Source: DASUBN01 sp050261675 (GTDB taxonomy: Bacteria; Pseudomonadota; Gammaproteobacteria; Natronospirales; REEB76). Taken from it: a DNA stretch of 64,000 nucleotides. The first letter of the stretch is position 1. The number at the start of each line of letters is the position of its first letter. Of the stretch, positions 25,643 to 34,928 are shown in pieces. Location of the stretch: the NCBI GenBank assembly GCA_050261675.1, contig JBLNDO010000043.1, forward strand, positions 1-64,000. The letters run 5' to 3'. A model generated the notes under the pieces. It was not told the origin of the DNA, ran no database searches, and saw only the letters and a program-made list of their open reading frames with translations. The position numbers were made by a program, and so were the translations under genes.

Positions 25643-26224
25643 TTAAAACACGAAGTTGGCGAAGAAGCCCAGGCTGCTGCCGTCGAAGCTGCATCCCGAG
25701 AAGCAGATGCCGGAGACGTGGTACTTGAGGTTGGTGTAGCGCAAGCCGAACAGCCAGTACTGGTACTGGAGCACGAGACCCGTGGCATTGTTGTAGTCGG
25801 TGTCGGGGCCGAAGCCGTCCAGGTTCGTCTTCGGGCTCATCACGTAGGTCAGGCCCGCACCGAAGTGGTGGTTGCCGTAGGTATAGATCCCGAGCACGTC
25901 CAGGGGAAAGCGGATGAACGAGATGGTGCCGTTGCTGGCGGAGATGGCGTTGTACTTGACGCCGATCGTTCCCTTCAGGCCCCAGCCGCTGGAACCGAAG
26001 TTGTGCAGCACGCCCACGTCGCCGAACACGCCGTCACCGGCATTGAGGGATTTGGTGCTGCCGTCGGTGAAGGCCACGGTGACGAGCTTGTCGCCGCCGA
26101 AGTCGAGCCCCGTGTCCACGGTCAGCTGGGTGGCGTCGGGCACATATTCGCCGAAGGCCTGGGCCGTGGGGAGCGCGCAGAAACAGAGGGCGCCCAGAAG
26201 GGCGGCGAGGATTCCCTTGAACAT
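25643..26224 (-). CDS. YfaZ-like outer-membrane beta-barrel protein
   Basis: 193 residues with a signal peptide (1-23, ending AQA). The mature part alternates hydrophobic and polar residues, ends in a C-terminal Phe (NFVF), and is rich in Gly, Tyr and Asn, as outer-membrane barrels are. The pattern resembles the YfaZ family. Function unknown. The start at 26224 follows AAGGGA on the minus strand. Confidence 0.8.
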   Translation of the reverse strand: MFKGILAALLGALCFCALPTAQAFGEYVPDATQLTVDTGLDFGGDKLVTVAFTDGSTKSLNAGDGVFGDVGVLHNFGSSGWGLKGTIGVKYNAISASNGTISFIRFPLDVLGIYTYGNHHFGAGLTYVMSPKTNLDGFGPDTDYNNATGLVLQYQYWLFGLRYTNLKYHVSGICFSGCSFDGSSLGFFANFVF

Positions 26225-26371
26225 GGTGGTTATTCCCTTATATGCGGATGGATCCAAAAACCGCGGCACTATACGGAAGCAGCCGATTGATGACAAGCCG
26301 GAACCGCGTGGGAATGAATACACAAAATTAAAACGGAGGCCAAGCGGCGACGGTGAACAGCAGACGGCGAT

Positions 26372-26797
26372 TCACGCGGGGCCGATGCAGCCCTGGGCCC
26401 AGTCCAGGATCTGCTTCACCCGCGGGGTCACGAGCGTGAGGGCCTGTTGCAGGTCCACCCAACGGTATTCCATGTGCTCGTGGATGCCGGTCTGCGGATT
26501 GGCGGTGAGCGCCACATCCTCCTGGTCGGTGCGCGCCAGGTAATAGCGCGCCACCTTGCCGCGCGCGTAGGGCGCGGTCTCGCGGTAGACCTCGCCCCAG
26601 GCGAAGTCCAGCCGGCGTATGCCGGTTTCCTCCGCCACTTCGCGGCGCGCGGCGTCAAACGGCGTCTCGTTCGGCTCCACCATGCCCTTGGGGAAATCCC
26701 AATGGCGGTAGGCACGCAACAGGAGATAACGCGGTCCCTCCGCGGTATCCCGTACGACCACGACGCCCGCGGACAAACGTCTCTGCGGGGTATCCAT
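26372..26797 (-). CDS. Nudix hydrolase
   Basis: 141 residues. The Nudix box is complete, from GMVEPNETP to REVAEETGI, with the two catalytic Glu. It opens with SAGVVVV and a WDFPKGM before the box, like the diadenosine tetraphosphate/NUDT2 branch. It probably cleaves a nucleoside diphosphate derivative. It stands alone on the minus strand, with a 147-bp spacer from the barrel gene. Confidence 0.9.
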   Translation of the reverse strand: MDTPQRRLSAGVVVVRDTAEGPRYLLLRAYRHWDFPKGMVEPNETPFDAARREVAEETGIRRLDFAWGEVYRETAPYARGKVARYYLARTDQEDVALTANPQTGIHEHMEYRWVDLQQALTLVTPRVKQILDWAQGCIGPA

Positions 26798-26853
26798 GGT
26801 CCGAGTATACCGGGCTCCGCCGCGGGCCCGGAGACTCGTGACATAAGCCGGCG

Positions 26854-27678
26854 TCAGGTAGCGGCCAGCTGCTTGCGGTAGTGCTGCAGGTCGCGCACCG
26901 ACTCGAGCTTGACCTTGAGGATCAGCGACAGGCTGTAGAGGATGCGGTCGATGACCTTTTCCTGCCAGCGGCGGTCGAAGCGGATCTGCTCGTTCAACCA
27001 GTGTTCCATCCAGCCCGGTTCCGGCAGGCGGTCCTGCACCCGGTCCTTGGGGTAGAGCTTCTTGTTCACGTGCAGGTTGGTGGGATGCAATGCGTTGCTG
27101 GTGCGGACGCTCGCCATCAGCACGCCCATCTTGGCGAAAGCCATGCGCGCCGTGTCGCCCTGCTTCTCGATAGCGCGCTCCATGAAGCGGCGGTAGCAGC
27201 CGCCGTGGCGCGCCTCGTCCTTGGAGATGAGGTCGTAAATGTATTTGATCACGGGCTCGGTGTGCCATTCCGATGCGCACTGGTACCAGTGGGTGAGGCG
27301 GATCTCGCCGCAGAAATGCATCATCAGCGTCTCGAGCGGCGGCGCCGGATCGAACTCGAAGCGCACCGCGTGGAGTTCCTCCTCGGTGGGCAGCATGTCC
27401 AGCCGGAAGCGGCGCAGGTACTCCTGCAGCACCAGCGAGTGCTTCTGTTCCTCGTAGAACCAGATGGACATGAATGCCGAGAAGTCTGAGTCCTCGCGGT
27501 TGTCCCGCAGGAACATCTCGGTGGCGGGCAGCGCCGACCACTCGGTGATAGCGTTCATCTTGATGGTCTTGGCCTGTTCGTCCGAGAGCTTGGATGCATC
27601 GAAGCGCTCCCAGGGCACGTCCGTCTCCATGTTCCAGCGGAGCTTCTCCAGGGACTTGAAGAGTTCGGGGTAGAGCAT
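26854..27678 (-). CDS. Ferritin-like diiron protein (acyl-ACP-desaturase type)
   Basis: 274 residues. The iron ligands of the ferritin-like four-helix bundle appear as EWSALPATEMF, FYEEQKHS, GEIRLTHWY and SKDEARHGG, that is two ExxH-type pairs. This is the layout of soluble acyl-ACP desaturases and related oxidases. It is divergent from the FAD oxidoreductase / DUF1365 / Cfa operon, which fits a role in lipid modification. Whether it desaturates or hydroxylates is not visible. Confidence 0.8.
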   Translation of the reverse strand: MLYPELFKSLEKLRWNMETDVPWERFDASKLSDEQAKTIKMNAITEWSALPATEMFLRDNREDSDFSAFMSIWFYEEQKHSLVLQEYLRRFRLDMLPTEEELHAVRFEFDPAPPLETLMMHFCGEIRLTHWYQCASEWHTEPVIKYIYDLISKDEARHGGCYRRFMERAIEKQGDTARMAFAKMGVLMASVRTSNALHPTNLHVNKKLYPKDRVQDRLPEPGWMEHWLNEQIRFDRRWQEKVIDRILYSLSLILKVKLESVRDLQHYRKQLAAT

Positions 27679-27766
27679 GGCGGGTCTCGTGTGGGGCGGC
27701 AGCAGGGTATACGCGGGCCGGCGCCTGTGGGATGCGCGCTGCCTCCATTTTAGGGACTCCGGCGTA

Positions 27767-27815
27767 TCTGTTCTGTGACAGACGAGGGATGGCAGTAAAT
27801 CCCTTGTCAGACAAG
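27767..27815. promoter_or_regulatory. Inverted repeats between the diiron gene and the FAD/DUF1365/cfa operon
   Basis: GACGAGGGAT (27781-27790) is inverted with one mismatch as ATCCCTTGTC (27799-27808). CTTGTC-A-GACAAG (27803-27815) is a perfect odd palindrome. A further TCTGT/ACAGA pair lies around 27767-27782. Their place in the shared promoter region suggests a common regulator of both transcripts. Confidence 0.4.
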
Positions 27816-27846
27816 TAGTTACAAACAGACCCCCGAGGGAAAGCCC

Positions 27847-29169
27847 ATGAAGATCGCCGTCATCGGCACCGGTATTTCCGGTCTCGCCGCCGCCTGGCTC
27901 CTTAACCGCCACGCCGACGTGACCGTCTATGAACGGGCGGGGTACGCGGGCGGCCACACCCACACCGTGGAGTTGCCCGGCGGCCCCTCCGTGGACACGG
28001 GCTTCATCGTCTTCAATGAGCGCAATTACCCTTTGCTCACGGCCCTGTTCCGGCGCCTGCGGGTGGAGAGCCGGCCGAGCGACATGTCCTTCGCGGCATC
28101 CTTAAGCGGCGGTCGCGTGGAGTATGCCGGCGACAACCTGAACACGCTCTTCGCCCAGCGTTGGAACCTCCTTTCTGCGAGCCACTGGCGCATGCTGAAG
28201 GACGTAGTGCGCTTCAACCGCGACGCGAAGCGGGCGCTCAAGCACGGCCTCGCGCCGGAGACGAGCCTGGGTGAGTTCATCCTCGCGGGCCGCTACGGCG
28301 ACGAGCTCTCCCGTCGCTACCTCCTGCCCATGGCCGCCGCCATCTGGTCCTGCCCGGTGGGAGCCATGCTCAAGTTTCCGGCGGCGAGCTTTCTCAAGTT
28401 CTTCGAGAACCACGGCCTCCTGGACCTCGTGGACCGGCCGCGCTGGCGCACCGTCACCGGCGGGAGCCACCAGTACGTGAAAAAGCTGCTGGAGCCGCTC
28501 GGCGGGAGGGTGAGGCTCAATACACCCGTGACCGCGGTGCGGCGCCTCCCCGAAGGCGTGCGGGTGTGGGACGCGAACGGCGGCGAGGAGTGGTTCGACC
28601 GGGTGGTCATGGCCTCCCATGCGGACGAGACGCTCGCCATGCTGGCCGGAGCCACGCAGCGCGAGAAGGAGATCCTCGGCGCCTTCAAGTACCAGGACAA
28701 CCGGGCCGTGCTCCATACCGATGCGTGCCTTATGCCAAAGAGACGCAGTGTCTGGGCTTCTTGGAATTATCTCGCCGATGACGGCGTGCAGGGGGCCTCG
28801 CGGGTCTCCGTGACCTACTGGATGAACCGCCTGCAAGCTCTGCCGCCCGAGCAGGACTACTTCGTGAGCCTGAATCCGCTCACGGAGCCTGATCCCGCGA
28901 GCGTGGTCTTCGAGACCAGCTACACCCACCCGGTGTTCACCCGGGAGGCCATGGCGGCCCAGGCGCGTCTGCCGGAGATCCAGGGCGCCGACCGCCTCTT
29001 GTTCTGTGGCGCCTGGAGCGGCTACGGTTTCCACGAGGATGGCTTGCGCTCGGCGGTGGAGGTGGTGCAATCCATGGGCTATCCCATCCCCTGGCTCGAT
29101 GCCGCGCCCACGCGAGAACAGGATTTCGCCGCCGCGGTCTGGAGCCGGCCGGTGGCGGACGAAGCATGA
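27847..29169 (+). CDS. NAD(P)/FAD-dependent amine-oxidase-like oxidoreductase
   Basis: 440 residues. The FAD dinucleotide fold opens with VIGTGISGLAAAW, then YERAGYAGGHTHT and DTGFIVFNERNYP, typical of the flavoprotein that accompanies DUF1365 and cyclopropane synthase. The late GDRLLFCGAW-like segment (ADRLLFCGAWSGYG) binds FAD again. Its chemistry is uncertain; in related clusters it is required for modification of phospholipid acyl chains. It overlaps the next gene by 4 nt. Confidence 0.88.
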   Translation: MKIAVIGTGISGLAAAWLLNRHADVTVYERAGYAGGHTHTVELPGGPSVDTGFIVFNERNYPLLTALFRRLRVESRPSDMSFAASLSGGRVEYAGDNLNTLFAQRWNLLSASHWRMLKDVVRFNRDAKRALKHGLAPETSLGEFILAGRYGDELSRRYLLPMAAAIWSCPVGAMLKFPAASFLKFFENHGLLDLVDRPRWRTVTGGSHQYVKKLLEPLGGRVRLNTPVTAVRRLPEGVRVWDANGGEEWFDRVVMASHADETLAMLAGATQREKEILGAFKYQDNRAVLHTDACLMPKRRSVWASWNYLADDGVQGASRVSVTYWMNRLQALPPEQDYFVSLNPLTEPDPASVVFETSYTHPVFTREAMAAQARLPEIQGADRLLFCGAWSGYGFHEDGLRSAVEVVQSMGYPIPWLDAAPTREQDFAAAVWSRPVADEA

Positions 29170-29963
29170 ACGAAAGCGCGCTCTATTACGGCGAGGTGAT
29201 GCACCGGCGGCTGGGCCGCCTGCGCTACTTCTTTGCGTACAAGGTCTTCAGCCTCTTCGCGGACATCGATGAGTTGCCAGTGCTGCATCGGCGCCTGCGT
29301 CTCTTCTCTCACAACCGTTTCAACCTGTTCAGCCTCCACGACAGGGACCACGGTGGCCGTGACGGCGCACCTTTGCGTCCGTGGATCGAAGCTCTGCTCA
29401 AGGCGCGTGGCGTCGATCTGGATGGCGGCCGGATCCAGCTCCTGTGTTTCCCGCGCATCCTGGGCTATGTCTTCAACCCCATGTGTGTCTGGTACTGCCG
29501 CCACCGGGACGGGAGTCTGCGGGCGCTGGTCTGTGAGGTGCGCAACACCTCCGGCGGGATGCACCACTACGTGCTGGCGGACGGCGGCCGTCCGCTCGCC
29601 TGGGATGCGGACTACCGCGCCCATAAGGTCTTTCACGTCTCGCCCTTTGTGCCGTCCGAGGCGGAATACCGATTCCGTTTCCGGGAGCCCAAGGAGCGCA
29701 TGAGGGTTTACATAAACGAGTTCGCCGGGGGCACAGCGTTACTGCAGGCTTCCATCGCGGGCTCACGGCTACCGCTCACGGACGCTACACTCTTATACAT
29801 GTTCGCCCGTCTACCTTTCATGACCCTCAAGGTCATCGCCGCCATCCACTGGCAGGCGCTCAAGATATGGCTCCGGGGTGGACGTTTTCATCGCATGCCC
29901 AAGGCCGGCCTCTATGCCGGGACCTTAAACGAGACGGATGGATGGACAGCCCAAGACGCATGA
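29166..29963 (+). CDS. DUF1365 protein
   Basis: 265 residues. It matches the DUF1365 family by its opening (ALYYGEVMHRRLGR), by LLCFPRILGYVFNPMCVWYC, and by HKVFHVSPFVPSE. It almost always sits between an FAD oxidoreductase and a Cfa-like methyltransferase, as here, and overlaps both by 4 nt. Function unknown, likely a partner in furan or cyclopropane fatty-acid formation. Confidence 0.88.
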   Translation: MNESALYYGEVMHRRLGRLRYFFAYKVFSLFADIDELPVLHRRLRLFSHNRFNLFSLHDRDHGGRDGAPLRPWIEALLKARGVDLDGGRIQLLCFPRILGYVFNPMCVWYCRHRDGSLRALVCEVRNTSGGMHHYVLADGGRPLAWDADYRAHKVFHVSPFVPSEAEYRFRFREPKERMRVYINEFAGGTALLQASIAGSRLPLTDATLLYMFARLPFMTLKVIAAIHWQALKIWLRGGRFHRMPKAGLYAGTLNETDGWTAQDA

Positions 29964-31156
29964 ATGTGCCCGTGGCGCGGGGCCAGCCCCTCGTGTTGCG
30001 GATCCTCTTCAAGGCGCTCCAGCGCATCCGCGTGGGGCACCTGAAGGTCGTAAGCCCGGACGGCAGCGCCTTCCATTTCGAGGGGAAAGAGCCGGGGCCT
30101 CAAGCCGCCCTCGTCATCCGCCAGCCGGGCGCGGTGCGCCGCACGCTTTTCGGCGGCGACCTGGGGCTCGCCGAGGCCTATCTGGACGGGCAGTGGGAGA
30201 CGCCGGACCTCATGGCCTTCCTCGAGTTCGGTGCCCTGAACATGCGGGCCTTCGGCGTGGACCGGCCGGGCCTCGTGAAGCGCCTACTGGAATCCCTGGT
30301 CCACGCCCTGCGGCGCAACACCCGCGCCGGCGCGCGCCGCAACATCCGCTATCACTACGACCTGGGCAACGGTTTCTACAAGCTGTGGCTGGACGACACC
30401 CTGACTTATTCCTGCGCCATCTTCGAGTCGCCGGAGCAGCCGCTCGCGGACGCCCAGCGCGACAAATACCGGCATCTCCTGGATCTGCTGCAACTGAAAC
30501 CCGAGCACCATCTTCTGGAGATCGGCTCCGGCTGGGGCGGCTTCGCGCTGTTCGCGGCGAAGGAGACCGGTTGTCGCATCACGAGCATCACGCTCTCGGA
30601 GGAGCAGCTCAAGGAAGCCCGCGCCCGAGCGGAGGCCGCGGGTGTCGCCGACCGGGTGTCGTTCGAGCTTGTGGATTACCGGGACGTGCGCGGCGAATTC
30701 GACCGGATTGTCTCGATTGAGATGTTCGAAGCGGTGGGCGAGCATTACTGGGAGGCGTTCTTCCGGGCCGTGCACGACCGTTTGAAGGCCGGCGGCCGCG
30801 CCGCGCTGCAGGTCATCACCCTCGACGATGCCGCCTTCCCGCGCTACCGCAAGAACGTGGATTTCATCCAGCGGTACATCTTCCCGGGAGGCATGCTCCC
30901 ATCCCCCTCGGTCTGGGAGGAGCACGTGCGCTCCGCCGGTCTGCGCACGGAGGCAAAACGCTTCTACGGCCAGCATTACGCACGCACTCTGAAGGCGTGG
31001 GACCAGAGAGTCCATGCGGCGGAAACGGCTATCCTGCAGGGAGGCTTCGACGCGCGCTTCCTGCGCATGTGGCATTACTACCTCGCCTATTGCCACGCCG
31101 GATTCAGCATCGGCCACGTGGATCTCATGCAGACCCTGCTGATCCGGGAGCATTGA
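29960..31156 (+). CDS. cfa: Cyclopropane-fatty-acyl-phospholipid synthase family methyltransferase
   Basis: 398 residues from the ATG that overlaps the DUF1365 stop; an in-frame ATG at 29942 would add 6. The AdoMet site is LEIGSGWGGFALFAA, the active-site Cys is in LTYSCAIF, and the catalytic Glu is in SIEMFEAVGEHYW. It methylates the double bond of phospholipid acyl chains (cyclopropane, or a methylated intermediate for furan acids). Located at the inner face of the membrane. With the neighbours it forms a three-gene lipid-modifying operon. Confidence 0.92.
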   Translation: MNVPVARGQPLVLRILFKALQRIRVGHLKVVSPDGSAFHFEGKEPGPQAALVIRQPGAVRRTLFGGDLGLAEAYLDGQWETPDLMAFLEFGALNMRAFGVDRPGLVKRLLESLVHALRRNTRAGARRNIRYHYDLGNGFYKLWLDDTLTYSCAIFESPEQPLADAQRDKYRHLLDLLQLKPEHHLLEIGSGWGGFALFAAKETGCRITSITLSEEQLKEARARAEAAGVADRVSFELVDYRDVRGEFDRIVSIEMFEAVGEHYWEAFFRAVHDRLKAGGRAALQVITLDDAAFPRYRKNVDFIQRYIFPGGMLPSPSVWEEHVRSAGLRTEAKRFYGQHYARTLKAWDQRVHAAETAILQGGFDARFLRMWHYYLAYCHAGFSIGHVDLMQTLLIREH

Positions 31157-31182
31157 GACCCGGTTTCCGTACAATGGCGGGC

Positions 31183-31872
31183 ATGAAAACCCTGCTCGCC
31201 GTACGGCACGTTCTCTTCGAAGACCTCGGTTCGTTCGCGCTCATCCTTGCGGAGGCAGGCTACGGCATCCGCTACGCGGAGGCGTCCACGGCGGATTTCG
31301 CGGCCCTGGGGAAGGAAAACTGGGATCTCCTGGTGGTCCTGGGCGGGCCCATCGGCGTGAACGATGCGGCCGATTACCCCTTCCTCGCGCCGGAACTGAA
31401 GTTCATCGAAGCACGCCTGAAGGGTGGCGGGGCGACCCTAGGGCTCTGCCTCGGCAGCCAGTTCATCGCCAAGGCCTTGGGGGCACAGGTCTACAAGGGT
31501 AAGCAGGTGGAGATCGGCTGGAAGGCGGTCACGCTCACGGACGCGGGCCGGAAGTCCTGCCTGCGTCACTTCACCGCGCCCGTGTTCCATTGGCACGGCG
31601 AGACCTACGATTTGCCGAAGGATGCCGTGGCCCTCGCGTCCACGGATCTCTATCCCCAGCAGGGGTTCAGCTGGGGCCGGGCCCTGGCGCTGCAGTTCCA
31701 CCCGGAAGTGACCGCCAAGGGCCTGGAGCAATGGTGGGTGGGCAACGTGGGGGAGCTCAGGGAACTCGGCCTCACGCCCGGTGCGCTGCGCGTCGAATCC
31801 CAAAAGCGCTCGCCCGCCATGGAGAAGGAAGCCGCCACGATGCTCAAGGAGTGGCTTCGCTCCTTCGATTAG
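31183..31872 (+). CDS. Class I glutamine amidotransferase (GMP-synthase-like)
   Basis: 229 residues (an ATG at 31174 would add 3). The nucleophile is in LGLCLGSQ, the catalytic His and Glu in LQFHPEV, and the nearby strand is VVLGGPIGVND. It is a free-standing glutaminase domain with no partner synthase in the window. Similar genes may act on gamma-glutamyl compounds. Its stop overlaps the OsmC gene end to end. Confidence 0.85.
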   Translation: MKTLLAVRHVLFEDLGSFALILAEAGYGIRYAEASTADFAALGKENWDLLVVLGGPIGVNDAADYPFLAPELKFIEARLKGGGATLGLCLGSQFIAKALGAQVYKGKQVEIGWKAVTLTDAGRKSCLRHFTAPVFHWHGETYDLPKDAVALASTDLYPQQGFSWGRALALQFHPEVTAKGLEQWWVGNVGELRELGLTPGALRVESQKRSPAMEKEAATMLKEWLRSFD

Positions 31873-32339
31873 CGGATCACGATCTCCGGCTCGATCTTGA
31901 TATCGGTTTTCAAGCTGTTGGCGATAAAGCAGTGTTCGTGGCCGGTGTGCACGGCCTTCAGCACTGCTTCCTTGTCCGCGGGGCCCTTCACCACGATACG
32001 CGGCTTCAATACCACGCGGGTGATGCGAATCGGCTTGTCGCCCTCGGGCATGAAACCCTCCGCCCGGTCCTCGTATTCCACCACGTCGATGCGCTTGCGC
32101 GCCGCCACCGCCAGGAAGGAGAGCATCTGGCAGGAGGATGCGGCCATCACCAAAAGCTGTTCGGGATTGAGGAGCGCGGGATCGCCGTGGAACGCCGGGT
32201 CGGAGGTGAGTTTCAGGGCGGCTTTCGCGGGCGGGGCCGCCATGTCGTGGGTCCGGCCGTAGGCCTCGTAGCCTAAGGCCGTGCTGCCGCTCCAGCGACA
32301 GGTGATGGTGTAGTGGTGCTCTTTGTGCTCGCCCATCAT
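31869..32339 (-). CDS. OsmC family peroxiredoxin-like protein
   Basis: 156 residues. The two OsmC cysteines are in MAASSCQMLSFLA and in TGHEHCFIANS, at the spacing used for organic hydroperoxide reduction. The dimer signature LNPEQLLVMA is present. It may detoxify lipid or organic peroxides, fitting the lipid-modification genes next door. Start at 32339, with GGAG upstream on the minus strand. Its end overlaps the amidotransferase stop. Confidence 0.9.
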   Translation of the reverse strand: MMGEHKEHHYTITCRWSGSTALGYEAYGRTHDMAAPPAKAALKLTSDPAFHGDPALLNPEQLLVMAASSCQMLSFLAVAARKRIDVVEYEDRAEGFMPEGDKPIRITRVVLKPRIVVKGPADKEAVLKAVHTGHEHCFIANSLKTDIKIEPEIVIR

Positions 32340-32423
32340 CGTTTCTCCAGGCGGGCGGTCTATCATGCGCCCGATTCCGTGCGGGTAACAGGGCCAGTCT
32401 CGGGCCGTTCCGCTAGACCAGAT

Positions 32424-33179
32424 TCAGCGGCCGGTAACGCGTTTGATCAGGGGAAAATAAAGGACATAGGGCAGGGCCCGCAGGAATTTCAGGATCAGCA
32501 CGAAGCGTGTGGGGAAGGCGATTTCGAATTTGCCCTTTTCGATGCCACGCTCCAACGCCGCCGCCGCCGTGTCCACTTCCATCAGGAAGGGCATGGGGAA
32601 CGTGTTGTTCTCCGTGAGCGGCGTGTCCACGAAACCGGGGTTGCACACCGAAATCTTGAGTCCCGCCCGCTCGAACAGGGATTTGCAGGACTCCGCCAGG
32701 TTGATGAGCGCCGCCTTGGTGGGGCCGTAGGCGGAGGCGAGCGGAAGCCCGCGGTAACCCGCGACGCTCGCCACGAGCACCATATGTCCGGATTTGCGTT
32801 CGCGCATGGACGGCAGGAGCGCGTCCATGGAGTTCACCACGCCGAGATAGTTCACGCGCATGTGCGCCTCGAATACCGGCGCCTTGAAGCCGTCGAGCTT
32901 CACACCCTCGTACATGCCGGCATTCAACACTGCGAGAGCGATGGGACCGTGGGCGGCTTCGATGGCGGGTACGGCCCGGCGCACCGCCTCCAGGTCCGTC
33001 ACGTCCAGGGGCCAGGTGTGGATGCGTCCCGGCGCCTGCGCCGCGGTTTCCTCGAGCGGCTCGCGACGCCGGCCTGAAACCACCACGCTCCAGCCGTGGG
33101 AGGCGAGTCTTAACGCCAGCGCGCGACCGATACCGGTACCGCCGCCGGTGATCCAGGCGAGGCCGCGTTTGTTTTCCAT
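32424..33179 (-). CDS. Short-chain dehydrogenase (SDR)
   Basis: 251 residues. The cofactor motif is TGGGTGIGRAL, the NAG motif is VLNAGMY, the catalytic Ser is in VASVAGY and the Tyr-Lys pair is in SAYGPTKA. The C-terminal third (FEIAFPTRFVLILK and the hydrophobic tail) looks membrane-associated, as in lipid-active SDRs. It is on the minus strand, divergent from the fadD gene by 87 bp, so a lipid substrate is plausible but unproven. Confidence 0.88.
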   Translation of the reverse strand: MENKRGLAWITGGGTGIGRALALRLASHGWSVVVSGRRREPLEETAAQAPGRIHTWPLDVTDLEAVRRAVPAIEAAHGPIALAVLNAGMYEGVKLDGFKAPVFEAHMRVNYLGVVNSMDALLPSMRERKSGHMVLVASVAGYRGLPLASAYGPTKAALINLAESCKSLFERAGLKISVCNPGFVDTPLTENNTFPMPFLMEVDTAAAALERGIEKGKFEIAFPTRFVLILKFLRALPYVLYFPLIKRVTGR

Positions 33180-33266
33180 GCGACATTGTAAGGCCTGGGA
33201 ACGCTCGGCACGGCGGCGGGGCTGCGGTATCATCAGGCGGCGCGTGGGGCGTCTTCGGGGAAACAC

Positions 33267-34928
33267 GTGGAAAGACTCTGGCTGAAAGAATATCCGGCCG
33301 GCGTGCCCGCCGACATCGACGTCAAGCGCTACGCCTCGGTGAAGGACATCTTCGAGGAAGCCTGCGGCAAATTCGCCGCGCTGCCTGCGTTCGAGAACAT
33401 GGGCGTGGCCACCACCTACGGCGAGCTGGAGAAGCAAAGCGCCCACTTCGGCGCCTGGCTGCAGCAACGCGGCTTCAAGCGGGGCGACCGGGTCGCCATC
33501 ATGATGCCGAACGTGCTTCAGTACCCGGTGGCGCTGTTCGGCATCCTGCGCGCGGGCATGACGGTGGTGAACGTCAATCCGCTTTACACCGCCCGCGAGG
33601 TCGAGCACCAGCTCAAGGACTGCGGCGCCCGCGGCATCGTGATCCTGGAGAACTTCGCCCATACGCTGCACGATGTGCACGACAAGGGCGGGCTCGACAC
33701 CATCGTCACCACCCAGATCGGCGACCTGTTCCCGGCGCCGAAGCGCATGATCGTCAACTTCGTGGTGAAGACCGTGAAGAAGATGGTGCCCGCCTGGAGC
33801 CTGCCGGGCAGCGTCCGCTTCCGCGATGTGCTCGCTGAAGGCAGCCGGCACGCCCTCGCGCCGGTGGACGTGAATCACGATGACGTGGCCTTCCTGCAAT
33901 ACACTGGCGGTACCACCGGCGTCTCCAAGGGGGCGGTGCTCACCCACCGCAACATGGTGGCGAACGTGGTACAGGCCTCCGCCTGGCTCGGCAAGGGCCT
34001 GGAGTACGGCAAGGAGACGGTGATCACCGCCCTGCCGCTGTACCACATCTTCTCCCTCACCGCGAACTGCATGGTGTTCATGACGCTGGGCGGGAAGAAC
34101 ATCCTCATCACCAACCCGCGGGACATCCCCGGCTTCGTGAAGACGCTCGGGGGTCAGCCCTTCAGCGTGATCACAGGCGTCAACACGCTATTCAACGCGC
34201 TCCTGCACGCCCCGGGGTTCGGGGAGCTGGATTTCAAACCCCTCAAGCTCGCGCTCGGCGGCGGCATGGCGGTGCAGCGAGCGGTGGCGGAGCACTGGAA
34301 GCAGGTCACCGGCCGGCCCATCGTCGAGGCCTACGGGCTCACCGAAACCTCGCCCGCCGCCTGCATCAATCCGCTCGACCTCAAGGACTACAACGGTTCC
34401 ATCGGCCTGCCCATCCCGTCCACGGAACTCTCCATCCGCGACGACGACGGCAAGGAACTCGCGGTGGGCGAGGTGGGCGAACTCTGCTTCAAGGGCCCGC
34501 AGGTGATGCGCGGCTACTGGAACCGCCCGGATGAGACCGCCAAGGTCCTGGGTTCCGACGGTTGGCTGCGCACCGGCGACATGGGCCGGGTGGACTCCCG
34601 CGGCTTCGTCTATATCGTGGACCGCAAGAAGGACATGATCCTGGTGTCCGGCTTCAACGTATACCCGAACGAGGTGGAGGACGTGGTGATGATGCACCCG
34701 GGCGTGCGCGAGTGCGCCGCCGTGGGCGTGCCGGACGAGCATTCCGGCGAGGTGGTGAAGCTCTTCGTGGTGCGCAAGGATCCGAACCTGACCGCCGAAG
34801 AGCTCATCGCCCATTGCCACAAGTACTTGACGGGCTACAAGGTTCCGAAGCACGTGGAGTTCCGCACGGAGCTTCCGAAATCCAACGTGGGGAAAATTCT
34901 CCGCCGGGAGCTTAGAGAGAAGCATTGA
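33267..34928 (+). CDS. fadD: Long-chain fatty acid--CoA ligase
   Basis: 553 residues, adenylate-forming enzyme that activates fatty acids as acyl-CoA. The AMP loop is QYTGGTTGVSKGAVLTHRN, then YGLTETSPAAC and the late LRTGDMG and DRKKDMILVSGFNVYPNEVE segments, with the final LPKSNVGKILRRELR. Length is normal for FadD. The start is GTG at 33267. It overlaps the murI start by 4 nt. Confidence 0.95.
   Translation: MERLWLKEYPAGVPADIDVKRYASVKDIFEEACGKFAALPAFENMGVATTYGELEKQSAHFGAWLQQRGFKRGDRVAIMMPNVLQYPVALFGILRAGMTVVNVNPLYTAREVEHQLKDCGARGIVILENFAHTLHDVHDKGGLDTIVTTQIGDLFPAPKRMIVNFVVKTVKKMVPAWSLPGSVRFRDVLAEGSRHALAPVDVNHDDVAFLQYTGGTTGVSKGAVLTHRNMVANVVQASAWLGKGLEYGKETVITALPLYHIFSLTANCMVFMTLGGKNILITNPRDIPGFVKTLGGQPFSVITGVNTLFNALLHAPGFGELDFKPLKLALGGGMAVQRAVAEHWKQVTGRPIVEAYGLTETSPAACINPLDLKDYNGSIGLPIPSTELSIRDDDGKELAVGEVGELCFKGPQVMRGYWNRPDETAKVLGSDGWLRTGDMGRVDSRGFVYIVDRKKDMILVSGFNVYPNEVEDVVMMHPGVRECAAVGVPDEHSGEVVKLFVVRKDPNLTAEELIAHCHKYLTGYKVPKHVEFRTELPKSNVGKILRRELREKH

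Noticed and set aside
26372..27814. 480-codon minus-strand frame that includes the Nudix gene.
   Set aside because: Only the last 141 codons match a protein family. The rest overlaps the diiron gene in another frame and reads as low-complexity Arg/Pro/Ala sequence.
32424..34046. 540-codon minus-strand frame running into fadD.
   Set aside because: Only the part from 33179 downward is the dehydrogenase; the upstream part is the antisense of fadD.
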